A DNA stretch of 64,000 nt. It comes from Manihot esculenta. Taxonomy: Eukaryota; Streptophyta; Magnoliopsida; Malpighiales; Euphorbiaceae. The notes beneath the pieces were generated by a model. The model worked only from the letters and a program-made list of their open reading frames with translations, was not told the DNA's origin and did not search any database. The position numbers and the translations under genes are program-made. Shown here in pieces: positions 9,031 through 22,230 of the stretch (position 1 is the first letter of the stretch; each line of letters starts with the position of its first letter). The DNA lies in NCBI RefSeq assembly GCF_001659605.2, contig NC_035164.2:4109870-4173869 (forward strand), in the 5' to 3' direction.

Positions 9031-12000
9031 CATGAATGACCATAATTTATATATAATAGCTTTTCAGGTTATTATACTTATTGTTTTTTATATTTAAGAT
9101 TATATAATATTAAATATTATTATGCTATTAAAAGTTTAAAATAAAATAATATGATTAATAATATATTTTTATCTTAAAAATATAATAAAGCATAATTGTT
9201 AAATTAAAAAAGAAATGTTTATATTTTTTTAGTTGTTTTAAAATTATTGTTATTTTATTATTGTAATATATAAATTGATTATTACAATTTTATTTATTTT
9301 TTATAAGATTTTTTACAATATTTTTTAATATTTAATAAAATTTAATATTTTTATAATAAATACAATTGAAAAATTAATGAAAAAAATATAATGACGAAGG
9401 GAGTATTGCTTTAGTTTCATATTATATATGTGTTTGGCTTTATTTAATATTTAATGATTAAATTTTAAATTTAAAAAAAATTAATTTATATTTATATTTT
9501 TTTCTATTTAATAATTTTATTTTTTAAAAATTTTAATTATATTTATTTTAAAAATATTAAATTTTTTTAAATAGTAAAAATATTTTAAAAAAATTTTATA
9601 GAATAAAATTATAATGATTTGTATAGTAGTGTAATAAAAATGGATAATAATTATGGTACAGTAAAAAAAAAAGAATTTTGAGTCGAAAAAAATATTAAAT
9701 TAGAATATAGATGAACTCTAATAAAAGTATATAATAACCATTACATTTATTTAGGTAAAATAAGCCATTGGCTATAGTGTAGTGAAAATTAATTTTTCAC
9801 TAAACAACTTTAAAAAAATTCACAAGATTCAATTAAAAAGCTTTTAGTGTTTGAAAAGGTCTTACTTGATGGTTAAAAAGCTGAAAGTTTCTAACCATGC
9901 AATATCCTTTTTGCTTATGTAAATACAAATTGTCGCGAACTCAATCATGTGACATGTTTAACAATTCTTTGATAAAACAAGAAAAAGTATTCAGATTATG
10001 TATGAAACTTGCTTTACTTTAAGCAACACTTTAATGATGAACTTTATAATCTCTTTTTTTCTTTTTCTTTTTTTTTTCTTTTTTACCATATCAAAACCAA
10101 AAGAAATTCACAATAACACCGTTGAATTTCATATATTAATCCCTAATAAAAAATAATGAAAAGATTTCTAATAAAATATTGAAATTTTATTTAAAAATTA
10201 AAGGATCTGAAAAATTAAAAATCAAAAATCAAAATTTGAGAAAAATATGTTGGACGTACACATATTCTAATAACTTACAAATTTTGACATTTACATCATA
10301 AAATTAAAATTTTGAATAATAAATTTAATACTTTCACATTTATCTCGATTTTAAAATTAATTTTGATCATATCATATTATTATTAAAATATCCGTCAAAT
10401 AAAAAAAATTAAATTTTTAGACTAATTCATATTTATATTCAAAATTTTAAATTTTAAATAATAAAATTAAATATTTTTAATTTGTCACAATTATAATTAG
10501 GAGAACTAAATTGAATTTAGAAAACTTAAAGATAAATTACTATATAATTTTTAAAATTTTATATTAACAAAACATATAGCTCTTTAATTTAAATTTTATA
10601 TTAAAAATAAATTTATTTTATATTTATCTATACAATATTAAATATATTATATTAAATAAATATTTATATATAAATAAATTCTCATTACATAAAATATCAT
10701 ATAAATATTATATATTACAATATTTCATTAGATATTTATAATTATATGGAGGACTGTAGTTCATATCAATAATCTACATACTTTAGTATGGATCAAGTCT
10801 AAAAATACTGGTAAAATAAAATAGTTTTAAAAGTCAATAATAAACTTCTCTTAAAAACACCAATAATTGAGGATAAGAGAAATACATGCCACAATTAAAT
10901 TAATAAGTTTGACTTGATGCAATTTGAAGAATGTAATCTCACACGCACAATAACAAAAAGCACACAAATAATATGAATAATTTTGAATTTTTTATTAAAA
11001 TTTCTTTCATATAAAAAGGACGGCTTAAATTTATATAGAAAAAATTAAACCTAACTCTAAGAGAATAAAAATAAATCAAATCATAAAGTATCCAAACAAA
11101 ACTGATCGAATTTTAATAACCCATAATAAGGGAGCGGCACACTAAGGCCCAGACTAAGTTCAAACAACTAAACTAATAATACTAAAACAAATAAGATAGC
11201 ATAAGTTTAACTTAAACAAATGGTCTTACAAAATACATCATTAAGGCCAAATAATATGTATAACACATCCTCAATGTTGTCTATGAGTTATGTACATACT
11301 TTTTAAGTTGCACATGCATTACACATATTTCTTTAAATCTGTCCACTTAGTTTGATAAATTTATACACCTTCTAATTAGGCACAATATACTTAAATTTTC
11401 ACAAAATCCTTCCTTAATCCTCACTTTAGGTTTTTTTTTATATAATTTTGGTTCATAGGTTTAATTATACTCTTTAAACTCATAATTGCAAGCGTTGCAT
11501 AAAATCTGTCCCATATGAATTGAAGTATGCTCCAAGTATTTTTAGATCATATGAATATGATTTTAAACTATTTTTATACCATTTGAATGATATAAATATA
11601 ACAAATTGAAAATACTTAGTTTTATTATCTAAAATTTAAAAATTTAGATATAAATATAAATTAACATAAATATTTAAATTTTTTTATCTAACACATCTTA
11701 AAAATAATAATTTATATATGATATAACATGTGAATCAAAAAATTTTTTTATCAAAATTAATTGAGATTAGTTACTGAAATTAAATTAAATGTAAAAAAAT
11801 TGACTTTAATAAAAGAAGATCAAAAGATACCCTCTGTTCATAAAAACAAAAATCAATAGAAGCGCTCCATACAAGATGGAGACAAACAAACAAACAAACA
11901 CTACTAAACAATGAAAACTCTAAACTCTAATATGATTGTGATGTCGTATTATATTTTTTCAGAGTATAGATCTATAAAATAAAAGAAAATATTGGGTGAA

Positions 12001-13050
12001 TTAACTTATAACCTATTTGATGTTTGATATTGAAGTCGGTATTTATATTGAATAAATTATGAAATTGATTGTTTATGGAATAATGCATCTGTATATAGAG
12101 TCATGAACTCTTTATATAATATATAAGATAAAATTCGAATACTATTAAAGGGGTGTATGAAATAATACAACTACATCTATGATAAAATATAGAATACTAT
12201 ATGAGATAAAATTATTAGATAAAGATAATTTTTAATATAGATAATGACTTATTTTAATTAGGATTTTACCAATTTATTAGAAGGTTTATAGAGTATTTAA
12301 ATTGTTGATACATTTTCAATCATTGAAACCTAAATTTAATATATATGTTTGAATCAATTTATATCAGAAATTACTCGAAATAATAGTAAAACTGGGAGTT
12401 TGTCGAAGTCGGATTTAGAAATTATTGAATCGGAGTTTTCCCCAAGAATTTCAGGAATATAATTTTGTATTTCAATCGATTTTGAATAGGTGTTAATTAA
12501 TTTTGTATTTCAATCAATTTTGAGCATGTGTTAATTAAAAGGAAAAAAAAGGTAAAATAGAAAATTTTGTGTTTATGAAGGAATATTGAACATAATAATC
12601 AAATTTAAGCTCTATTTATTTGCACAAAATTATTCATTTTTCATTGTTTAATTTTAATTTAAAAGTTAATTTATATTTTATTTGCATGAAATTATTTATT
12701 TTTCATTATTTAATTTTAATTTAAAAGTTAATTTATATTAACAAATTTATATATAAATATATTAATAAATTTTAAAAAATAATTTCTTTTTTAAAAAAGT
12801 CATTTTCTTTTTAAGATAACTATTAGTTTTATTAGAAAAATATTTTTCGTTAATTAATTTTTCTAAGTGCAGTATAAACGTTAGAAAATAAATGCAATTT
12901 TAAATATAATTTTAAATATCTAAATAATTTAAAATGAATCAAAATACTTTAATGTAAATTTTAACCAGGATTTTCCATGAGTATTGGAAACAAAAGGCAA
13001 ACAATATTGGTTATCTTCAGGTGACTCTAATACTAGTTTTTCCATAAATA
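9031..13050. other. Very AT-rich intergenic DNA with old repeats
   Basis: About 4 kb with no credible coding region. It includes a probable MITE end at 9393-9405 (GACGAAGGGAGTA, the Stowaway-type end sequence in reverse) whose partner end I could not fix. A slightly richer patch near 11050-11250 is also present. A 61-bp tandem duplication lies at 12620-12741, with units beginning TTTGCACAAAATTATTCAT and TTTGCATGAAATTATTTAT. Confidence 0.5.
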
Positions 13051-13259
13051 TGCTTCTTTCAGGCGTGTAAAGAACCAGTTGCATAAGTTGAATGATTACA
13101 TAGGAACTTGGCTATCTCGGGACAATGGTCTTTAGGATTTAATTATTTCTTATTTTCAATAGTGGTTTACGTCCTCAACGGATAGCTCCAAACAACTCTT
13201 ATCTTATATACAATGCAAGGTCACAAAAGCTCATAATTTATCTCTTCTCAAACCTTGTA

Positions 13260-14770
13260 CCTCTTAGGAAGTGGTTTTTGCATTGAAGGCAATGCTGCAT
13301 CCAGATAAATTTTCTGGTCCAGATAGTTTCACGGTAGGTTTTTATCAGTAGTTTTGGGATGCTTGCCTCCGATTTCTTAATGGTGGTGCCCTCTAACAAC
13401 AATTTGACTTCTATTGTGTTAATTCCTTAAGAAGCAAAAACCTAAATCTATTCCTCATTTGTTATCTAGAGCTAACAAGGCATGCTGATCGGGCTGCCAA
13501 GTGACTGAGTCTGTTCTCCTACCGCTTGTCACGTCACCAGACTAGACTGTCTTCTGATTTGGGCGCGGGATCAGTCCGGCCGGCCTTACTCACGAATTAG
13601 AGTATATGAGGTTGAGCCGGTCTCTTTCAGTGAATTTTATTAGACTTTGAGTCTATATTTTTCTCCAGGGTCCAGTCTCACCTCATTATGTATAGTAATT
13701 TCTGATGCAAATGAGGATATAGCCTTTTTATATTTCTCTGGGGTTTGTACTAGTATCGTAACAATTTAATCTAGAACACTAGGCATAGCACTATCACCAA
13801 GCTGCGTGCTAATGTGTGAAGTGTATATGATGAATGGTGTGTGGCATAGAACCTACACTTGCCAGATATCCAACCTGAAATGCCTTCCATTAGTGCAGTT
13901 TAGGTAGCTCTTCCTCCGCTTTTTCTGAAATATAATGTCAATGTTGCAGCACCAACAAATGGATGTGGGATTGGTTTAGGTTGGTTGGTCCATGATCACC
14001 CTGGTAGTTTTATCCATAGCAGTTTCATTTTTATTGATAAATATTTTCCAATTGCTATTGCAAAAGATTTGGTGGTAGGAGAGGCGTTGAACTGGATTAA
14101 ACAACAAGATCTCAACATATTGTTAGGACTGTTAGGTAATAATAGTGGTAAAAAACTAGCTTATTAGTTGTTGAGAATTAATACAATAATACTCTCATTC
14201 TCTCTACCAGTCCCTTTGTAGAATTGTATTGTAGAAATGAGAATATATATACTCTAAAGAGGCGTATAAAATATTAATTGAAGAATTAATACAATAATAC
14301 TTCCATTCTCTCTACCAGTCCCTCTCTCCTCCTTCTCAATCTCTCTTCTTCTTCCTTCCTCCTCTGCTCTATTCTGCCTTCTTCTATTCCCTTTCCCTGT
14401 CTTCTATTTCCTTCCCCTTTTCTCTATTTCTTGATTGAGTTGGGAGAGTCTTAACACATATCTAAGAAGAGTCGGACTATTTGTCAGTTATACAATTGAC
14501 TTTACTCATTGTGTGTATTTTTCTTATTTTGGTACTTAATAGAAGATGTTAAAAGCCTTAAAAAATGGATCAATTGTCTAGATGTTAAAAGCCTTATAAA
14601 AAGGATGAATTGTCTCTTTATCCTATCTTAAGAAGCTTGCGAATCAGTATGCCCATCTCTTAGTAGAGGTTGTTCCTACATCAAGTTAGAATGCATGAAG
14701 TCTTTCGCCTCCGTATTTTATTTTTTAGAATGCTCTATCCATTTTATTTTGATATATTTTTTTCATAAGG
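13260..14770 (+). pseudogene. Decayed LINE (L1-type) reverse transcriptase and RNase H remnants
   Basis: Near 13270-13360 a plus-strand frame reads ALKAMLHPDKFSGPDSF..GFYQ.FWD, a decayed form of the plant L1 reverse-transcriptase block (MxPDKSPGPDG...FYQxFW). Near 13400-13460 comes NLTSIVLIP, the next conserved block. Most of the reverse transcriptase after this is missing or unreadable. At 13930-14120 a frame gives LKYNVNVAAPTNGCGIGLGW, then HDHPGSF and EALNWI, matching the RNase H-like (RVT_3) domain at the end of plant LINE ORF2. Stops and deletions make it inactive. A solo LTR (14121-14456) interrupts it. The part after 14461 is too decayed to assign residue by residue, and no poly-A tail was fixed. 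Confidence 0.7.
14121..14456. mobile_element. Solo LTR (336 bp) with perfect 5-bp target duplication
   Basis: The sequence starts TGTTAGGACT and ends AGTCTTAACA, which are inverted ends with TG...CA. It is flanked on both sides by CATAT (14116-14120 and 14457-14461), as expected for LTR-element integration. It has an internal partial duplication around ATTAATACAATAATACT (about 14176 and 14284). The pyrimidine-rich second half resembles Copia-type LTRs. No internal domain remains, so it is either a solo LTR left after recombination or a very small element. It sits inside LINE-derived sequence and is therefore younger than it. Confidence 0.8.
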
Positions 14771-14967
14771 ATGAGGTGCAGGACTCAATAATTTGCATAT
14801 GCCCATCTAACCACCGGAACAAGTTAAACTACCATATCAAATTTTTATAAATACTCTATCTATCGCCATTTCTATTTTCGTTAGACCTTTTTATATTAAT
14901 TTTTATTACCGTGAATCCATTTTTATAATACATATGCATAACAAAAAGAATGATAAAAAAGAATTTA
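14471..14967. other. Decayed LINE tail and AT-rich DNA, no gene
   Basis: The sequence holds a short duplicated phrase (AAGATGTTAAAAGCCTTA at about 14542 and a near copy at 14580). Otherwise it is unassigned. It probably continues the LINE remnant before turning AT-rich. Confidence 0.35.
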
Positions 14968-14969
14968 TA

Positions 14970-15226
14970 TTCTTTTGATCTCATAATTTTTATTTATTTT
15001 ACTTCTTTATACATTAAAAAATACATAAATTTTTCAGAAACATCCATTTTACAAATATTAAATTGTTTTAAATATTAAAATACATTTTAAAAAAATTGTT
15101 AAAAATAAAATTAAAATCAAATATAATTATAATAATTAATTTATATATTACTATAATATAAAAAATAAAGTACAATAATTTTAAAATAATAAAAATAATA
15201 ATAAAAATTATAAAATGAAAGGAATA
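14970..15226. mobile_element. Stowaway-type MITE, copy 1
   Basis: 257 bp with inverted ends TTCTTTTGATCTCATAA...TTTTTATTTA and, in reverse, TTCCTTTCATTTTATAATTT. It is flanked by the dinucleotide TA on each side (14968-14969 and 15227-15228), the Tc1/mariner target duplication. It is non-coding and very AT-rich. It belongs to the same family as copies at 41201-41466 and 41742-41994. Confidence 0.7.
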
Positions 15227-15228
15227 TA

Positions 15229-16225
15229 ATCGTTTAAAATAAATTGTTAAAAACCAAGGAAAAAAAATATTTTTTGTCGTTTATTAGTTATAGTAAGTTT
15301 ATTTTAAAGTTCTAAATTTTAGATTAATTTTAAAGATTTTATGTTAATTATTCTATGTGAATAAAGACATGACGTAAAATTTACGATAAAATTTTATATT
15401 TTAGCTATTCCCAATTAAAATGTTTTATTGATGGAAGTACCAAGTTAGATTAAAAAAACTATTTTTCTAAATTAAAAATTCATAAAAAAATTATTATTAT
15501 TATTATTGGAAAGAGAAAGGAGATGATGTGCAAAGAAATAAAATAGAAAAAGATGAATAAAATAAAAGGGAAAGTGAGAAATGGTAGATGAAAGAAAAGA
15601 TTCAACACCCAATAAATATACCATTAAATATCACTTACGTTGATTATTCGTAAATAATGATTATTGTGATTGACATTTTCCTATAAATTTCTAAATTTTA
15701 AAAAATTAATTTTCCATCTGCTTCTAAGCATAAGTTGCACATAGATAATATGGAAAAAGTTATAATGAGTGTTTATTTGTATACTAACAAAATTAAAATA
15801 ATAAAAAAATTAGGCTTCATTATTATATACATAAAAAAATAATCTGCATCCTTACAGTGATGAACACAAACCTTTACAATTATATTACATTAACAAATTA
15901 GCTATAAAAATTGATAAAAATGCCTAAAAAAAACAGTTTGGACTTTGTTTAATTAAATGTACCCACTTAGAATTTGATGTTTTACAAAGAATCAAGAACT
16001 AGTATCGCAAAGAAAGAAAATTAAATTAAATTAAATTAAACAAAATAAAAAGGGAAAACAACATTGATCACTTCCCTTGGAGACTAAAATGGGAGGAGAG
16101 AAATAAAGAAAAACTTACTTGTACAACACACATGATCTGAAATGCGAAACATCTGCAGGCCTTCAATTCAGATTTAGACTTCCACTGGAGGCCTTTTTTT
16201 TTTTCCGACATTTTAGCATGGATAC
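15229..16225. other. AT-rich flank and 3' UTR region of the next gene
   Basis: No coding signal is seen up to about 16000. The last 150-200 bases before the stop codon at 16226 (minus strand) are less AT-rich and are probably the 3' UTR of the gene that ends there. Short (ATT)n and (AAATT)n runs occur near 15490 and 16022. Confidence 0.45.
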
Positions 16226-19200
16226 TTAGTTCTCCCTCAGCTTGTCCCAGCCAGAAAACAATTGTCGCACAAGACAGTAGAAAATTGCCTTCATGCAAGA
16301 TTTTATGAAGTTGAAACAGGAAGAGGGCCAGCACCATGGATATAACAGCCGGAAAAACAGACTTATAAGATGTCGAGGGTATCGTCCCACCTGAGCCAGA
16401 TACACTCTTGATGTTATTGCATTTAAGTTGAGAAGCATAAACTAGGTGGTGGGCATCATGCATGTTCTCAAGTTTTATCAAAATGATTTGGGAATTATTC
16501 TAACCATTTAAAAAATAGAGTGAAGTACAAAAAAAGAAAATTGTGGTTTCTTTAATTTTTCAATTCAAAGTCTATGATTCAATTTGTATCAAACTAGTAT
16601 TTCGCAGTATCGCACTATTAACAGACGGCAGCAATTATAGACGCCATTAAGAAATGTCAATGTGAAAATTATATCAGGAGATATTATTTTGATACAAATT
16701 GAATCACAAACTTTAAGTGAAAAATCAATAAGATCACATGGTAGTTTTTTTGTATTAATCCCCTTAAAACTATTAAGAAAAATATTAATTAACAATTATA
16801 TTTTGCTCGCTGCATCAGTATTTTCTAACGGAGTCTTGAAATTGCAAATGTTTGTTAAGAACTTGATATCACGAGTTACTACTTTGACACAAACTGAATC
16901 AAACCACATGGTACTCTTTTGTACTTTCACCAAAAATATTACATGGAACAAATCATCTTGAATCAGCATATATATAATTTGTTATAGAAGTAAGACATCA
17001 CATGACATCAAAACAGAATAATTATGCCAGAAACCAAATAATGATTATTCATGTTGCTTTATATATGTTCATTGGGAAAGAAAGTAACTCACAGGGAAAA
17101 GCAGATCTAAAGTTTCCCAGGCTGCATGACGAACAGCTCTGGTGGGATACATTGGACCACCAGGAGAAGTAAAGCTATACAAGCACGCCCTTAGTCTTGT
17201 ACTTGTGGTCATTCTCAGTTCCATTCCTGCTGAAATTCAATATGCAACTTCTTCAGAATGCTGTCAAGTATAACATTTGCTAGAAATATAAGTCTCAACT
17301 CTTTGATGTTGTATAGTACTACCTTGGAGAATTTTAATTTGAGAGAGGTAATGCAATAGAACTGGCTCCACCTTCAACTTTTGAAGCTGACCAACAAAGG
17401 AATTCCAACACCGTTACAACAGGCAACTACAAGCATATGTCCAACTACACAGAACAGATAAAAAATGAAATTTCAATAATAAAATATGTATAGACTAAAG
17501 ATTGATATACCTGGTCTGCAAGTTCAATCACAAAGAAATCCACTGGACCACCAACCAAGAAAGCATTTGGAAAAACAGGAAAGTGCTTTAAGAAGATTTC
17601 TAGTTTGTCATCTACACAGAACAAAGTATCATAAATAAGCAAATAACCATGAATTCATTGTTCAATGTTGAATTAATGCAAAGTAATTAAGGTTACCTAA
17701 GTTGTAATAAAGTAAGGATCTTGAGAGTAGAAGAAACAGATCTTGTTGTGCCTGAATTAAATTGACAAATTACATTTTTCAATTATATCTGATTAAGGAA
17801 AATTTCACATGTTTGCTACTGAATGATGGTTCCAAAGTTCTAAACATATTTGTAGTATATAGTAATGACAGCAGAGCTAAATCATTCAACAGTGACTTCC
17901 TGACCTGTAATGGAATTTTATTCAAGCGCTTAGGCTCTAGTGCAACTTCCTCAAGGAGATACTGAAACCGACAAAGCACAAAGATAAAAGTAACAGGTAT
18001 TAGAAAACAACAAGAAAAAAATAACAAAATGTGTTTTAACAATGTATATCAACTTTTATGGGTCACTTCAACTTATTGAAAGGCCTCTTACCCGAAAGAG
18101 GCTTTGAAAATGCCGGGTGTTTGTTTGGATGTCAATCCTGAGCAGATATCAAACAAAAAAAATTACCACATCTGCTGTAAAATACAAAATTTTAGTTTCC
18201 TCTATCTTGAAAGATATGTACACTACAGTATTAATCTGACAGCACAGAGTTGACACACTATGAAAAGGTACATCTGGACTTCTCCCACCCAAAATCCCCT
18301 CTTCTACTTTTCTTGCCAGGTTGACCTCTTGGCCACATATATGACATTATCTGACCAAATGAGAAAGCTATTTGATTGGAGCTCCAAGGTTATTAAGAAC
18401 AGTATGACTTGCCATCTCAGTTCAGCATTAGACCACTTAGAAATGTGCAGTTTGATACCCAGATATTCAACAAGCAGAGGGGAAAACAAAATACATTGAT
18501 TTTTTTACTCCAAGAAAAATGCTACAGATAGCAAGCTAAGAACAGTTAGATTTTGATCTGATTTATGACATGGAATTGATCTTACACGATGACCAGAACT
18601 TGATTCATCTTGAAAGAAGAGGAAAATGAAAAGAGATGTATAATCAACATTACTCGGAACCTTAAGATGGTCAACTTCAAAATGGAATCTTAAGGTGGTC
18701 AATTTCAAAACTAGTGCATTTCTTCCTTTTTTTTTTTCAAATCCAGCCATAAGAAACTCAGTTTCATTCCTGATGCATAAGTAATGTCAAAGAGTGCAGC
18801 CAACACTTGGCGATATTCAATCAAAAGAAATAAAAAAAACTATTAAGCAGGTGCTAAAGCACAATCAATCTACGCAAGATTGCAGGCATTCATACCAGAA
18901 AACGTTTGTAGCACCTTGAACTAGAGCAGATGAATAACGTAGAAGTACTTCAGTACTATGAAGATGGGATTCAAATAGCTGCAGAAAGGTACAAGTACTA
19001 ATCAGGCAACATAGGACCTTGGAAAAGCGGTCCAGAATTGTCATTTACTACAGAATTTCGATAGACAAAATAGATGACATTGGCATATTGTTAACAGAAA
19101 AATTCAAAATGAGGCTTGAAATCACATTCATAGAAGCAACCTTTCAAATAAAAATCTCGGCTTAAGATAATAGCCTTAAATCTGAACTACAAAGGCATTG

Positions 19201-21612
19201 AATTATTCTGACCAGTTATCATGTGAAATAAATACAATGACTGAATGAGGGGAAAAAGTTTAAAGATGTGGTGAATAAATACAATGTTTGAATGAGGGAA
19301 AAAAGTTTAAAGAGGTGGTGAATAAATACAATGATTGAATGAGGGAAGAAAAGACAGTGGTGAATTCACTCTATAAAGACCATCTGTTCATTTTCCTAAA
19401 AAAAATAACATGTGATTAACAGTTCATTAGAGCCCGAAATATGAAAGAGGACAAGGTTAAGAAATAAGACAGGACAATACTAGTACAAATAAACAAATAT
19501 ATATATATATATATAAATGGGCCCAGACCTTACTTAAACTTTGATTCAGTTGGATGAGTCAAGTACCTCAAAACATGATCATATATAGTACAAAATTAAT
19601 GGTATTTCTGTCTACTTCCAAACTAAATACTGTATCCTAACTTCAGATCTAGACTTTAGGCCATCTTCGGGTAGTAGATTGTGTGCATAAAGATGATATT
19701 TGAAGAGGCATGGGTTAATATATTTCCCAACTGAACCTCAAATACAATTGTGTACTCATTAATCCAACTACCATCTGGAAACACATTTAACATAATAATT
19801 CTGTGTATTAGGACATTCTCATACAAGTACTAACAGCCAGCTAGGCTCCTATACTTGCATTGTCATGGCAGCCAAGCTACTCATCCTCATTCCTTAATGA
19901 CAATGTTGCAACATAAAAGGCTGAGAATAATGGATATTCTTCTTGGACCTGGAATCCAAATTTGGTATTATCTTAACTGCTAATAAGGAAAAGGATACCA
20001 GGTACTGGCGTCAGACTGAAGATCCTAAGAAATCAAGAAGGGCACAGCCATACATGCTAACTTTAACAATTTGAACAAATTGTTCCCCATAGCACTTCTA
20101 CTTTTCAGTACAAGCTACCAGAGCATATACCTATTTTGCCAGTTTAAAGCACCTATAATTTAAATTTTCAACAATGGAGTAAAGCCATCTACTCATAACA
20201 TAAGACAAAACAAAAAAAATACTGTCACTGCAGGCTTTCAAGTTCCATTCAACAGATGGTTTTAATTTCCTAAAATAAAAATAAAAGAATTATATGACTA
20301 AATAATAAAGTTCCATATCTATGCCTATTATTACTATAAGATTCTACAGGTAGAAGAACTTTTAGTGGAACAGCAATAAAAAAATAAAAAATAAAAGCCC
20401 AAGCTGGCATACCCATTTGTGGAACAGAAGAGAAAAAATATGTGATGCAAATGATTGGCTCCAAAGTTGGACAATTAAATCAAGAATTCTTTTTCCTCTC
20501 TCCGGCACCCTAGCATAATAATCAGCGAGAACATTGTAAAAGCATAATTGACCATCAGCATCATCCTCTGCAGGAGAAATTGTATCTTCATCCCTGCTGA
20601 GAATTATATCTGTGTTCAATTTAAATTAAAAAAAAAAAAAAATGAGAACCCAACAACAGTGGCCATATCTATATGTATAGCATCTGCAATTGACAATGCA
20701 ACAGTTTGCTGATAAAAAAGTCAGTTTTAAAAAACTTGCCTTCCATTCCATGCCATGCTTGTGAATAATGAAAATGGTGTTCCACTATATGGACGTAGGG
20801 AAGAACTCAAAAGCATCCCCATTCTCTACTTCTAGAATTTTGTCTTAGTTTTCAGGAAACAACAATATGCTTACGCTTCATCCAATTTTAGCAAGCATTA
20901 AAACATAAAATAGCCCATTATATATATCTCTCAGCTCTTCTACTTAAACAAATCCCATCTAACAGCCAACACAAAAACCTTTACAAATGCAAACACGTTA
21001 CTTCGTTAGATTCTAGATCCTAATTCTATACTAAGTTTCCAAATAATTACCAACAAAAAATGAATATTTTACAGCACTAACTCACCTCTGGCTCGATCAT
21101 CTACTTCCAGAGCTATGTCAGCAAACAACTCTTGCAACAAGTTGCGTCTCAGCGATGCAGAAGCTAGTGCCTGCAACAAATTTTTAAATTAATTTTTGGA
21201 TCAAATTAGGTTAATTTGGAAATGCTTCTCTTGCTTTCACATAGCAAAAGTCGCATTTCATTTTCAAGCTCAACAAGCAAGAAAAAAATATTAACGACGG
21301 AAACTAAACAATATCACAAAGAAGATTTTTAATTAACAGCCATTAATAAATTATCACTCCACCATTGCAGACGGACGTTTAATTTAGGGAATAAGATATC
21401 TCTACTACGTAATGACAACGAAAAAGAAAATTCAGAACTCAGCAATCAATTTTTTCCGTTTCCTTCTACGTCTAATTATTCTCGGGAAACAAACAGAAAG
21501 ATGAAGGAAGACGATGGATGAGAAAACACACCCGTTGGAGCTTTTTCTCGATTTCTAGAGTGAGAGCATCGAGATAACCTGAGCTCGGAGGCGTGGAAGA
21601 AGCTTTTTCCAT
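16226..21612 (-). CDS. Conserved plant protein of unknown function, 355 aa, 11 exons
   Basis: Exons in order on the minus strand: 21532-21612, 21086-21170, 20413-20609, 18896-18978, 18092-18137, 17905-17961, 17697-17751, 17511-17611, 17323-17386, 17093-17226 and 16226-16390. All have GT-AG introns and the phases close exactly, giving 356 codons with TAA. The protein starts MEKASSTPPSSGYLDALTLE. An acidic patch (SRDEDTISPAEDDADGQ) lies near residues 60-76. The rest is mostly helical and Leu-rich, with motifs such as LCFYNVLADYYARVPERGK, WIDIQTNTRHFQSLFR and SPGGPMYPTRAVRHAAWE. The C-terminal 54 residues are rich in Trp, Phe and Cys. I see no signal peptide and no catalytic motif. The long, even exon structure and clean frame argue for a real gene. 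I do not recognise the family with confidence; a helical-repeat scaffold is one possibility. Confidence 0.85.
19227..19367. repeat. 47-bp minisatellite, three units, in intron 3 of the unknown gene
   Basis: Units start AATAAATACAATGA or AATAAATACAATGT at 19227, 19274 and 19321, exactly 47 bp apart, each containing TGAATGAGGG. The third unit diverges at its end. It lies wholly within the 1.4-kb intron between exons 3 and 4. Confidence 0.8.
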
Positions 21613-22230
21613 TTTCTCTAAAATTGAAACCTCACAGCAACAATATCACAACAGCCATGATTTGGACCCAAGGCCACAGATTGAGATTAGCTTTGCATCA
21701 ATATATGTACACGTATAAACTTGAGCTTATAGCTTGTGAAGAGAAGAAGAAGAATCCAATCAAATCGAGAAACGGCAAGTTTTCTCAAGTATCGAAACTG
21801 TTTGTTTGGATCATTTACCAGAAAAACGTAAATTTAAAATTTAATATCTAAAAAAAGAAAAGAAAAAAAAAAAAGAAGAAAGGAGTACGGCTTATTTTTT
21901 ATTAACAGTAATTTAAGAATTAATCTATAATTACATAAAATTAATTTTAATTTTAAAAATAAAATTTTAAAAATTTACGATTAACTTTTTTATTAATATT
22001 AATCATTAAATATAGTGAAAATTTTTAAATATTTTTAATATAAAATAATTAATTCATAGTCTTTTAAAATCTTTTATCCTAATCCATGAGTAAATTAAAT
22101 AATAAATTTTCAATCGCTTAAAAAACGGATGAATTTAAATTTTATACATGTATTTTTAAAATTAAAAAATTAATTAAAAAATTTTTCATAATATGAAGGT
22201 AAAATAGTAATTTTATTGATATTTATAAAG
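21613..22230. other. 5' UTR/promoter side of the unknown gene and AT-rich DNA
   Basis: Directly upstream (minus strand) of the ATG at 21612 lies a moderately GC-balanced stretch to about 21840, probably leader and proximal promoter. Beyond that the sequence is A/T-rich without recognisable features. Confidence 0.4.

Noticed and set aside
13462..13760. Possible second LTR between the LINE fragments (TGTTATC...GTAACA)
   Set aside because: The ends look LTR-like, but the flanking bases do not give a matching 5-bp duplication and no internal LTR signals were sure.
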